Shown here piece by piece: positions 46,437 to 53,835 of a stretch of DNA of 64,000 nucleotides. The stretch's first letter is position 1, and the number at the start of each line of letters is the position of its first letter. Source of the stretch: Alphaproteobacteria bacterium (GTDB taxonomy: Bacteria > Pseudomonadota > Alphaproteobacteria > JAUHZC01); the NCBI GenBank assembly GCA_023898725.1, contig CP060236.1, positions 810,501 through 874,500 of the forward strand. The letters run 5' to 3'. A model generated the notes under the pieces. It was not told where the DNA came from, ran no database searches, and saw nothing but the letters and a program-made list of their open reading frames with translations. The position numbers and the translations under genes are program-made.

Positions 46437-47720
46437 ATGAAAAATAAAATAAACTTTATTTGTTGCTCAGGTTTTTTGATTTCCCTTACTTGTGCGAGTA
46501 ACTTACACAACCTAGAAAATAATGGCTCTTCCAGAGCAATAATAGAAGATACGCCTGTTGTTTCACGCACTTCTCCCCCTGACCTTTTTGCCCCGAGTGG
46601 TCTCGTTTTTTCTGTTTTTCAATCCAGTCCACAGGTGTCGCTGCCTCGTCATCGTTTTCCGGCTTCGGCTGTGAGGGGTCCTGCAGGGGTGGGTAATCCT
46701 GAAGCACCTGTTATGCCTGTTATGCCCGACTATCCTACAGAAGGGGTGGGTAATCCTGAAGCACCTGTTATGCCTGACTATCCTACAGATTTTATTCCCT
46801 GCAGCAGTGGTTTTCCTGCATCGAGTGATACAGGCCTTGCTAGTGCTACAGGCTCTATAATGGGTTCGAGTTTTCGTAGGGCGGATGTCTCCGACTCGAT
46901 GAGAGAAAACTCTTCGCGTGGTTCTTCAGATCTGCTTCAAGTGAGCCGTGGGGATATGGTGGACTTGCAAAAAGAAGTCACTCGTCTTCGAGAGCAGGTT
47001 GCCTATTTAAAGCAAAAAGGTGCTAGTGCTACAGGACTTGCTAGTGCTAGTGCTACAGGACTTGCTAGTGCTACAGGCTCTAGGATGGGTTCGGGTTTTC
47101 GTAGGGTGGATGTCTCCGACTCGATGAGAGAAAACTCTTCGCGTGGTTCTTCAGATCTGCCTCAAGTGAGCCGTGGGGATGTGGTGGAGTTACAAAAAGC
47201 AGTCACTCGTCTTCGAGGGCAGGTTGCCTACTTAAAGCAAAAAGGTGGTAGTATTGTGAGAACAATCAATCACTTGATTAAAGTTATCCCTTCGGATTCT
47301 CCACAAAGCAGAGCGCAGGCGAGCTTTTCGGAGAAACGCGCTTTGCAACGGTTACCAGCAATGGCAGATCTGATGAAAGAGGTCTGCGACTTGAGGGAAT
47401 GGAGGACTTCGCGTGCTTCTACGCCAACTGCTTCACAGGGTTTAGCAGGGATAAACTCTTCGGAGGTAGGCGCTGTATACCGGTTACCGGCCATCACCGA
47501 TCTTAAAGAAGAGGTTGCGTTTTTGAATGGTGGGTCTGTGTTGGGTTTTTCTTCTAAAAGAAAAAGAGGCCACCCTGGGGAATTATCAGGGGCATCTGCC
47601 AGAGCGGATCAACGCTCAACCAGGCAATCGGCAAGCCAAGTTCTTGCTTCTGTAATGCAGGTGAGCGCTCCGAGGGAAGGATCATCTGAAGCAATGCCTC
47701 AATCCAGTGCAAAGGATTGA
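46437..47720 (+). CDS. Secreted protein with internal coiled-coil duplication and NLS-like motif
   Basis: The 427 residues start MKNKINFICCSGFLISLTCA, a signal peptide. Two copies of P-A-G-V-G-N-P-E-A-P-V-M-P-type sequence lie near residue 85. A 62-residue block follows twice, each time with a Ser-rich part and then a leucine-zipper-like helix (LQKEVTRLREQVAYLKQKG). The C-terminal third has two R-L-P-A-(M/I)-(A/T)-D-L blocks and a basic SSKRKRGHP motif that could be a nuclear-localisation signal. It is rich in Ser, Ala and Gly. No family is recognised. Confidence 0.6.
   Translation: MKNKINFICCSGFLISLTCASNLHNLENNGSSRAIIEDTPVVSRTSPPDLFAPSGLVFSVFQSSPQVSLPRHRFPASAVRGPAGVGNPEAPVMPVMPDYPTEGVGNPEAPVMPDYPTDFIPCSSGFPASSDTGLASATGSIMGSSFRRADVSDSMRENSSRGSSDLLQVSRGDMVDLQKEVTRLREQVAYLKQKGASATGLASASATGLASATGSRMGSGFRRVDVSDSMRENSSRGSSDLPQVSRGDVVELQKAVTRLRGQVAYLKQKGGSIVRTINHLIKVIPSDSPQSRAQASFSEKRALQRLPAMADLMKEVCDLREWRTSRASTPTASQGLAGINSSEVGAVYRLPAITDLKEEVAFLNGGSVLGFSSKRKRGHPGELSGASARADQRSTRQSASQVLASVMQVSAPREGSSEAMPQSSAKD
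46836..47246 (+). repeat. Direct repeat of 186 bp inside the 46437 gene
   Basis: 46836-47021 and 47061-47246 are near-identical copies (offset 225 bp), separated by a short GCTAGTGCTACAGGA-type microsatellite. The copies preserve reading frame. They duplicate the Ser-rich plus coiled-coil module, so the gene appears to evolve by unequal recombination. Confidence 0.85.
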
Positions 47721-47891
47721 TGTCAAAAGACTCTCAGGGTAGTTCAGAGAGGGCATTTGTCCAATCGTAGAGATCTATGATTTTTTTAATATGACCTGCG
47801 ATCTCCAATAGTGTTTTTTTTCAATAATATTGGACACTAGTATTTTTAATAAAAACATACTTTTCAGAAAATTTTATAAAGGAAATACATA

Positions 47892-48788
47892 ATGAATAAA
47901 ATAACAAACATAATTACTGTTCTGGCAGTTGCGTGGGGAGTTAATGCCGTGAAGGCCAGTGATGCCGACCGCGCAGCGGCTGCTCTATACGATCTGCCAG
48001 AAGACCAACGTCTTGTGATTGCGGCGAATATTCTGGAAGCGACTGATCTAACCACGGCTGATCGTGTCGTGACAGACCTTCATAATAGCCGTTATGGTTT
48101 AAGAGGTTTAGCAGTTGGGGTGGCTACTGTTGAAGATTCACCTGCAATCAGAAATCTTCAGGAACGCTTGGGTAATACATCTTATGACGAAGCGTGTAAT
48201 AGTGCAGCGGTTAATGGCGCACCTCTCCCGAGTCGTCCATCTCTTGCGGAGGACTTATCCGCCATCGCAGAAAACATAGGTGGTCATCCTGCTTCGAGTA
48301 TTGCTGTAAGTGCTCATTCTCTTCGATCATGGATTAATCCTGATCAGGATGCAACCACGGGCCTTTATGGTCTTTTTGAGTGCTTTGGTTGTGCGCTTGA
48401 TACTAATCTTGCTACAGTTTTTGCTAAAATGCAGAGTGATATCGATCCTTCCCAGCCTATAACCCATGGAATTGAAGCGCTTCGATCAAAGTTAGGCTTT
48501 TGTGGAGATCCTACTGCTGTGGGTGGTGGCGGTGATGCGGCTGCTTCGGTTTCTGGGGTGCGTCCTTTAGTGGGTGTTGCTGATGCGATGACTGATTTGC
48601 TGGGTCTACCACCAAAAGTCACACAAAGTAGAGGCGTTTTTGCAGAAGGTGCCGATTTACATACCGTTGAGGATCAATTGCGTTATGTTCTGGAAATTCT
48701 GAAAAACCAAGAGGTCGATGGCGAAAAACCGGCATCGGGTGAGGTAACTATTTTTGCGGCGCTTGCGAAGCTTCATAGACTAGGATAG
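47892..48788 (+). CDS. Secreted protein of the local RYG family
   Basis: The 298 residues start MNKITNIITVLAVAWGVNAV then KAS, a signal peptide, with AAAGGAAATACAT before the ATG. Residues about 24-72 (LYDLPEDQRLVIAANILEAT, later VVTDLHNSRYGLRG) match the N-terminal module of the proteins at 50113, 51120 and 52127. Residues about 133-160 (IGGHPASSIAVSAHSLRSW then INPDQDATTGLYG) match one unit of the repeats in 52127. The rest, including a Gly-rich loop near residue 214, is unique. It is the single-repeat relative of the larger repeat protein. Confidence 0.7.
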   Translation: MNKITNIITVLAVAWGVNAVKASDADRAAAALYDLPEDQRLVIAANILEATDLTTADRVVTDLHNSRYGLRGLAVGVATVEDSPAIRNLQERLGNTSYDEACNSAAVNGAPLPSRPSLAEDLSAIAENIGGHPASSIAVSAHSLRSWINPDQDATTGLYGLFECFGCALDTNLATVFAKMQSDIDPSQPITHGIEALRSKLGFCGDPTAVGGGGDAAASVSGVRPLVGVADAMTDLLGLPPKVTQSRGVFAEGADLHTVEDQLRYVLEILKNQEVDGEKPASGEVTIFAALAKLHRLG

Positions 48789-48842
48789 AGCAAGCTCGTT
48801 TAGATAATACATTGAACGACAAAAGCGTGTCACGTGGTTATT

Positions 48843-48859
48843 CCGTCCCTTTGGGGCGG
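48843..48859. other. GC-rich 7-bp hairpin and 11-bp direct repeats downstream of the 47892 gene
   Basis: CCGTCCC, a TTT loop and GGGGCGG form a tight stem with one G-T pair. Shortly after, TAACACGTGAT occurs twice in direct orientation within 48879-48904. The function is unknown; it precedes a clear terminator. Confidence 0.4.
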
Positions 48860-48914
48860 AGCCTGGTGGGAAGCATGCTAACACGTGATCATGTTAACAC
48901 GTGATAAAGACAAG

Positions 48915-48950
48915 CAGGTATTGTGTAACCCCCACAATACCTGTTTTTTT
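48915..48950 (+). terminator. Strong intrinsic terminator
   Basis: CAGGTATTGTG, a 7-nt loop and CACAATACCTG form a perfect 11-bp stem followed by seven Ts. It separates the 47892 and 49038 genes. Confidence 0.9.
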
Positions 48951-49037
48951 GTATATAAAATCACTTTTCTCTTTGACGTGTTTGGTTATCATGAAATCAA
49001 TGATATTGATGTATAAGGTCCTCATCAAAAAAATCTC

Positions 49038-49913
49038 ATGAAAAAATGGCATCTTGTTTTTCCTATTATTTTCCTGATTGTCGGTTTGATGCCAGCGCAC
49101 GCCAGCCAAATGGAGAATTCTGGGCTGTCGTACCGGGAGTTCTCTGATCGCATCGCGGTCCTTCGCTCTACCCTTGATAGTGCTGATAGTGCGCTGGAAA
49201 CCCTTGCAGATCTTCGTGCCAGAGTTTCCAGATTTCATAGCGACATTAGCCGTGCCCGTGATGTCTTGGGGGTGGTCGATGTATTCTTTGGGCACATTAC
49301 GGCCCGTGAATTTTTGCGTGAGTGTGATCCAGACGAGCGTGCGGTGCGTATCGCTGAACTTCATACAACTTTTGACCACGTGCATGAGGGTTTGCGAATC
49401 GCCGATACTCTTGCGCAGGGGATTGCGTCTTTTGATGATGGGTTTTCCTATGCAAAAAAAGCACTAGATACTATCCATGATGCAGTGACGGGCATTGCCA
49501 GAGATGCTGAGTATCTTGCTGTGTGTAATTTTCTTCTTGAAAAAGATGAGGCCATATTTGCGGGGATTAGGGCTGATCTTGATGATGTGCGTGTTGAAGT
49601 AGAAAATTTGCGCAAAATGACTCAGTACCTTGCCTCTGTCCAGCGTATCACTGCGGTGAACAACTGCCTTTATGAAGCGTACGATGCCCTGGGCAGGGGG
49701 GATGCATGGGTTGTGCGTCTACACGCGTTTAACCGCAGCCTTGACAATGCTTCAGCAGAAGGGCCCCCTGCGGATATGGGAACGATTAGTGCCGCGTGTG
49801 AGGCTGCTGATGGTGCTTTGCGTGTGGTGCATATCTTTTGTGAGAACATTGAGGCACTAAACGATATGCTTGCTACTTGGACCCGGCGAGATTCATCATC
49901 GAAGCCTAAGTAA
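49038..49913 (+). CDS. Secreted all-helical protein of unknown function
   Basis: The 291 residues start MKKWHLVFPIIFLIVGLMPA then HAS, a classical signal peptide. The mature part is predicted to be long amphipathic helices with heptad character (for example IAVLRSTLDSADSALETLAD and IRADLDDVRVEVENLRKM). There are four or five Cys, including ones near residues 89, 167 and 209. It lacks the RYG module, but its 3' flank carries the same 69-bp element found after the 50113 and 51120 genes. That links it to the recombining cluster. Confidence 0.6.
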   Translation: MKKWHLVFPIIFLIVGLMPAHASQMENSGLSYREFSDRIAVLRSTLDSADSALETLADLRARVSRFHSDISRARDVLGVVDVFFGHITAREFLRECDPDERAVRIAELHTTFDHVHEGLRIADTLAQGIASFDDGFSYAKKALDTIHDAVTGIARDAEYLAVCNFLLEKDEAIFAGIRADLDDVRVEVENLRKMTQYLASVQRITAVNNCLYEAYDALGRGDAWVVRLHAFNRSLDNASAEGPPADMGTISAACEAADGALRVVHIFCENIEALNDMLATWTRRDSSSKPK

Positions 49914-49917
49914 TCCT

Positions 49918-49986
49918 CTGAGTAACTCTCCGGAGTAATGCTTAGTACGTGAGGTGCGTTAAGTATTTGGGGTGATTGGATAATCG
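49918..49986 (+). repeat. 69-bp element shared by three 3' flanks in the secreted-protein cluster
   Basis: CTGAGTAACTCTCCGGAGTA and the following 49 bases occur here with about five differences from 50724-50792, and 50724-50792 recurs at 51731-51799. Each copy lies directly after a secreted-protein stop codon. It includes the palindrome CTCCGGAG. It could be a 3' regulatory RNA element or a recombination site. Confidence 0.75.
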
Positions 49987-50112
49987 CATAGTGCATTATT
50001 AGTGCATTATTAATGAATATTTTGCATCAACGCTATTTGTTTTAGTGTTTTTGTTTTTCTTGCGAACCTTGCTATTAATAACTTCTGTGAATAGAAATAC
50101 AAAAGGAAAAAA

Positions 50113-50694
50113 ATGAAAAACACAACAATGATGGCCGCTGTTCTAACAGCAGCCCTGGGTGTCAACACCGTGACAGCAAGCTCAGGCTATATGGAATTGT
50201 ATGCGGAAGCTTATTTAGCGCGCGCCACTCCAGCGGCCCGGATAGAAGTGGCTGCTAAGGTGCTTGATCAGGGTGATGAAGCGGCGGTTGATGCGGCTGT
50301 GACAACCATTCGCGCTAACCGCTATGGCGTGGTGGGAGCGGTGCCCCTTGGGAAAACGATCATTGATCAGGATGTCTTGGATTCCCTCACGGCCAAGGCG
50401 TATAGAGTCACAGATCTAGAGGCAGAAATGAAGGCCCTTAGAGTTCATAACACCCACTTGCGGAGGTTATTGCAGGCATTGGATGCCAGTGTTGGATCTG
50501 ATGTTGACTTCAGTGTTGGATCTGATGTTGACTTCAGTGTTGATGCTGGCGGTTCTGTCAGCGCAGATGCGGGAAATCCTGGTGTGCGTGTTCGCCTGAG
50601 TGATGCTGAGTATGAAACTGATGATGACGCTGCTCAGGCCGCTAGAGGGGACTCTGGCGATACGGATGATTTTGCCATATCAAAACCTGAGTAA
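50113..50694 (+). CDS. Secreted RYG-family protein, tandem copy 1
   Basis: The 193 residues start MKNTTMMAAVLTAALGVNTV then TAS, a signal peptide, with AAAAGG before the ATG. Residues 30-73 (LYAEAYLARATPAARIEVAA, later AAVTTIRANRYGVVG) form the shared N-terminal module. A heptad-like helix follows (LEAEMKALRVHNTHLRRLLQ), then a Gly-Ser-Asp repeat (SVGSDVDF twice) and an acidic tail. It is identical in sequence to the gene at 51120. No known family is recognised. Confidence 0.72.
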   Translation: MKNTTMMAAVLTAALGVNTVTASSGYMELYAEAYLARATPAARIEVAAKVLDQGDEAAVDAAVTTIRANRYGVVGAVPLGKTIIDQDVLDSLTAKAYRVTDLEAEMKALRVHNTHLRRLLQALDASVGSDVDFSVGSDVDFSVDAGGSVSADAGNPGVRVRLSDAEYETDDDAAQAARGDSGDTDDFAISKPE

Positions 50695-50852
50695 TCCTCT
50701 TGATTAATCCTAAGAGTACTCCCCTGAGTAACTCTCCGGAGTAATGCTTAGTACGTGAGGTGCGTTAAATATTTGCGCTGATTGGGTAATCGAATGACCT
50801 AACCAACGATATAACGGTATAGTGTGTCCAAATAGTGCATCTAATAATTCCC

Positions 50853-50888
50853 CCATAATCCCCAGAAAACTTTTTGTGGGGATTATGG
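50853..50888. other. Perfect 12-bp hairpin between RYG-family genes (copy 1)
   Basis: CCATAATCCCCA, a 12-nt loop and TGGGGATTATGG. There is no long T tract directly after, so it may be a weak terminator or an mRNA stability or regulatory element. The same hairpin recurs at 51860-51895. Confidence 0.6.
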
Positions 50889-50924
50889 TGCGTATATATT
50901 TTTACATACAGGATTCACAGGGCA

Positions 50925-51029
50925 ATGAAACGAAAGCGTGGGGCAAAAAGTAACAAAGAACATGTGCTTCTATGCCACCGTCTGCCGCGTACGACCATTC
51001 GGGCAGCAGTGCATGCTCTTTTGTCATAA
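50925..51029 (+). CDS. Possible 34-residue basic peptide between duplicated genes (copy 1)
   Basis: An ATG with AGGG nearby opens MKRKRGAKSNKEHVLLCHRL, 34 codons in all, ending at TAA. The same frame occurs at 51932-52036. It lies after the 12-bp hairpin. It may be a remnant or chance frame; no family is recognised. Confidence 0.2.
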   Translation: MKRKRGAKSNKEHVLLCHRLPRTTIRAAVHALLS

Positions 51030-51119
51030 AATTCATTTAATATTGTGGCTTGCGCTTTGGTGATAGGGTTGTTAAAAAGACATTGATAAAATTTTATTAA
51101 AAAACTGTAAGGAAAAGAA

Positions 51120-51701
51120 ATGAAAAACACAACAATGATGGCCGCTGTTCTAACAGCAGCCCTGGGTGTCAACACCGTGACAGCAAGCTCAGGCTATATG
51201 GAATTGTATGCGGAAGCTTATTTAGCGCGCGCCACTCCAGCGGCCCGGATAGAAGTGGCTGCTAAGGTGCTTGATCAGGGTGATGAAGCGGCGGTTGATG
51301 CGGCTGTGACAACCATTCGCGCTAACCGCTATGGCGTGGTGGGAGCGGTGCCCCTTGGGAAAACGATCATTGATCAGGATGTCTTGGATTCCCTCACGGC
51401 CAAGGCGTATAGAGTCACAGATCTAGAGGCAGAAATGAAGGCCCTTAGAGTTCATAACACCCACTTGCGGAGGTTATTGCAGGCATTGGATGCCAGTGTT
51501 GGATCTGATGTTGACTTCAGTGTTGGATCTGATGTTGACTTCAGTGTTGATGCTGGCGGTTCTGTCAGCGCAGATGCGGGAAATCCTGGTGTGCGTGTTC
51601 GCCTGAGTGATGCTGAGTATGAAACTGATGATGACGCTGCTCAGGCCGCTAGAGGGGACTCTGGCGATACGGATGATTTTGCCATATCAAAACCTGAGTA
51701 A
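51120..51701 (+). CDS. Secreted RYG-family protein, tandem copy 2
   Basis: Identical over all 193 residues to the 50113 product: signal peptide, RYG module, short coiled coil, doubled SVGSDVDF and acidic tail. The leader differs from that of copy 1; here AAGGAAAAGAA precedes the ATG, the same leader as the third gene. Identity at synonymous sites points to a very recent duplication or gene conversion. Confidence 0.72.
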   Translation: MKNTTMMAAVLTAALGVNTVTASSGYMELYAEAYLARATPAARIEVAAKVLDQGDEAAVDAAVTTIRANRYGVVGAVPLGKTIIDQDVLDSLTAKAYRVTDLEAEMKALRVHNTHLRRLLQALDASVGSDVDFSVGSDVDFSVDAGGSVSADAGNPGVRVRLSDAEYETDDDAAQAARGDSGDTDDFAISKPE

Positions 51702-51859
51702 TCCTCTTGATTAATCCTAAGAGTACTCCCCTGAGTAACTCTCCGGAGTAATGCTTAGTACGTGAGGTGCGTTAAATATTTGCGCTGATTGGGTAATCGA
51801 ATGACCTAACCAACGATATAACGGTATAGTGTGTCCAAATAGTGCATCTAATAATTCCC

Positions 51860-51895
51860 CCATAATCCCCAGAAAACTTTTTGTGGGGATTATGG
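51860..51895. other. Perfect 12-bp hairpin between RYG-family genes (copy 2)
   Basis: An exact copy of the hairpin at 50853, at the 1,007-bp offset, placed upstream of the long repeat-protein gene. Confidence 0.6.
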
Positions 51896-51931
51896 TGCGT
51901 ATATATTTTTACATACAGGATTCACAGGGCA

Positions 51932-52036
51932 ATGAAACGAAAGCGTGGGGCAAAAAGTAACAAAGAACATGTGCTTCTATGCCACCGTCTGCCGCGTACG
52001 ACCATTCGGGCAGCAGTGCATGCTCTTTTGTCATAA
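51932..52036 (+). CDS. Possible 34-residue basic peptide (copy 2)
   Basis: The second copy of the frame at 50925, carried by the tandem duplication. Support is equally weak. Confidence 0.2.
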   Translation: MKRKRGAKSNKEHVLLCHRLPRTTIRAAVHALLS

Positions 52037-52126
52037 AATTCATTTAATATTGTGGCTTGCGCTTTGGTGATAGGGTTGTTAAAAAGACATTGATAAAATT
52101 TTATTAAAAAACTGTAAGGAAAAGAA

Positions 52127-53740
52127 ATGAAAAACACAACAATGATGGCCGCTGTTCTAACAGCAGCCCTGGGTGTCAACACCGTGACAGCAAGCTCAGG
52201 CTATATGGAATTGTATGCGGAAGCTTGTTTAGCGCGCGCCACTCCAGCGGCCCGGATAGAAGTGGCTGCTAAGATGCTTGATCAGGGTGATGAAGCGGCG
52301 GTTGATGCGGCTGTGACAACTATTCGCGCTAACCGCTATGGCATTTCGGGTGCAGGGGGACAGGTCATGCCCGCGGGTGTGCTGTCGGCGACTGATGTTC
52401 AGGCCGCCCAAGCTGACATTGGTGGTGGTGCTGATCTTGTGACGAATGCTGCGGCACTCCATCAACTCACTGGTGATGCAGATGCGACAACAGGTGTGAC
52501 AGCCGCCCAAGCTGACATTGGTGGTGGTGCCGCTGATCTTGTGACCAATGCTGCTACTCTTCATCAACTTACTGGTGATGCAGATGCAACAACGGGTGTG
52601 ACAGCCGCCCAAGCTGACATTGGTGGTGGTGCCGCTGATCTCGTGGCGAATGCTGCTGCGCTTCATCAACTTACTGGTGATGCAGATGCAACAACGGGCG
52701 TGACGACCGCTCAAGCTGATATTGGTGGTGGTGCCGCTGATCTTGTGACGAATGCTGCTGCGCTTCATCAACTTACTGGTGATGCAGATGCAACAACGGG
52801 CGTGACAGCCGCGCAAGCTGCAATTGGTGGTAGTGCTGATCTTGTGACGAATGCTGTTGCGCTTCAATCAGCCATTGATCCTGGTCAGGATGCAACAACT
52901 GGTGTGACAGCCGCCCAAGCTGACATTGGTGGTAGTGCCGCTGATCTTGTGGCGAATGCTGCTGCGCTTCATCAACTTACTGGTGATGCAGACGCGACAA
53001 CAGGTGTGACAGCCGCGCAAGCTGCAATTGGTGGCAGTGCTGATCTTGTGACGAATGCTGTTGCTCTTCAATCAGCCATTGATCCTGGTCAGGATGCAAC
53101 AACTGGTCTTCAGGGTGTTAAAACAACACTAGGTGATATCGGTAGGGCTGTTTTTGCTCATTATCAAGCAGCAGATGCGACCGCTCAGAAAGCTTTGACT
53201 GATGCCGCTCAGGCTGCGCAGGCTGCTCAGGCCGCTCAGGACGCCTTGGCTATTGCCGATCAGGCCGCTCAGGACGCTCAGGCTCAGGCTGCTCAAGCCG
53301 CTCAGGCTGCTCAGGCTGCTCAGGCTGCTCTGGACAACTTCCAGGGAACTGTTGGAAGCAAAAAGTGGGGGACCCTAGGTAAAGCCGCTAAGGACGCTAA
53401 GGACGCTCAGGACGCTCAGGCTCAGGCTGCTCAGGCCGCTCAGGTTCAGGCCGCTCAGGCCGCTCAGGCCGCTCAGGTCGCTCAAGCCGCTCAGGCTCAG
53501 GCCGCTCAGGCTGCTCAGGACGCTCAGACCGATCTGGCGGAGGCACGTAATCGTATCCCACAACACCATCAGGCAAGTGTCATGGCTGGAAATGCGCCTT
53601 CCGGTATGAGTGCCATTGACGATCTTTCAGTGGTTTTGGCCGTGCTAAAGGCTTACAATCCTGATAGCCTGCCAATCGCTCCGGCTGCTAGCGCTAGCGA
53701 CATTGTGGCAGCAATGCAGGCTCACAACATGATCGGATAA
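52127..53740 (+). CDS. Secreted RYG-family protein with seven 33-34-residue repeats and an Ala/Gln-rich helix
   Basis: The 537 residues start with the same signal peptide and RYG module as the 50113 product (residues 1-72, two substitutions: Y34 to C and V50 to M), then diverge. Residues 93-329 are seven tandem repeats of the form A-A-Q-A-D-I-G-G-(G/S)-A-A-D-L-V-x-N-A-x-x-L-x. The repeats end in T-G-D-A-D-A-T-T-G-V-T, or in D-P-G-Q-D-A-T-T-G in repeats 5 and 7. Residues about 350-475 are nearly all Ala, Gln and Asp in A-Q-A-A-Q-A rhythm, a likely long helix, broken by a unique patch at about 403-425. A unique C-terminal domain follows. No family is recognised. Confidence 0.72.
   Translation: MKNTTMMAAVLTAALGVNTVTASSGYMELYAEACLARATPAARIEVAAKMLDQGDEAAVDAAVTTIRANRYGISGAGGQVMPAGVLSATDVQAAQADIGGGADLVTNAAALHQLTGDADATTGVTAAQADIGGGAADLVTNAATLHQLTGDADATTGVTAAQADIGGGAADLVANAAALHQLTGDADATTGVTTAQADIGGGAADLVTNAAALHQLTGDADATTGVTAAQAAIGGSADLVTNAVALQSAIDPGQDATTGVTAAQADIGGSAADLVANAAALHQLTGDADATTGVTAAQAAIGGSADLVTNAVALQSAIDPGQDATTGLQGVKTTLGDIGRAVFAHYQAADATAQKALTDAAQAAQAAQAAQDALAIADQAAQDAQAQAAQAAQAAQAAQAALDNFQGTVGSKKWGTLGKAAKDAKDAQDAQAQAAQAAQVQAAQAAQAAQVAQAAQAQAAQAAQDAQTDLAEARNRIPQHHQASVMAGNAPSGMSAIDDLSVVLAVLKAYNPDSLPIAPAASASDIVAAMQAHNMIG
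52403..53113 (+). repeat. Seven tandem 99-102-bp coding repeats
   Basis: The in-frame units start at 52403, 52502, 52604, 52706, 52808, 52910 and 53012. Units 1-4 and 6 are one type (LTGDADATTG). Units 5 and 7 are a second type (SAIDPGQDATTG) and match each other closely. The pattern 5-6-5 suggests that a two-unit block was duplicated. Such arrays change copy number by slippage or recombination. Confidence 0.9.
53173..53530 (+). repeat. GCTCAGGCC-type microsatellite coding an Ala/Gln helix
   Basis: Many imperfect 9-base units of GCTCAGGCT, GCTCAGGCC or GCTCAGGAC encode A-Q-A or A-Q-D. A unique patch near 53332-53387 splits the array. The period of three residues is expected to make a helix or triple-stranded bundle. 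It is a likely site of length variation. Confidence 0.85.
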
Positions 53741-53762
53741 TTTGACGTAAACCTAGATCGTG

Positions 53763-53787
53763 CCCGGATTAAAGATAGTAATCCGGG
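53763..53787. other. 9-bp hairpin after the repeat-protein gene
   Basis: CCCGGATTA, a 7-nt loop and TAATCCGGG. It is terminator-like but lacks a T tract, and it stands 22 bp after the stop codon of the repeat-protein gene. Confidence 0.45.
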
Positions 53788-53835
53788 TCGATGATAAGGA
53801 TATAGAAGACAAATAGACAAAAAAGGAACATACGA

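Larger units (their letters stand above)
50113..52126 (+). repeat. Exact tandem duplication, two 1,007-bp units
   Basis: 50113-51119 and 51120-52126 read as identical: the coding region, the 69-bp element, the 12-bp hairpin and the leader of the next gene. Each unit runs from one start codon to the next. The third gene at 52127 keeps about 216 bp of the unit with only three base changes before diverging. The upstream flank of unit 1 is different, so the duplication begins at the start codon. Confidence 0.93.

Noticed and set aside
50915..51175. 86-codon reverse frame found twice (also 51922-52182)
   Set aside because: It is antisense across the leader and start of the RYG-family genes, duplicated only because the 1,007-bp unit is duplicated, and has no ribosome-binding site.
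52229..52867. 212-codon reverse frame with Ile/Ser/Cys-rich repeats
   Set aside because: It is the antisense shadow of the tandem coding repeats in the 52127 gene; its periodicity comes from the forward gene.
52403..53113. Regularly spaced repeats considered as a CRISPR array
   Set aside because: Units are adjacent 99-102-bp in-frame coding repeats with no spacers, and no cas genes are present.
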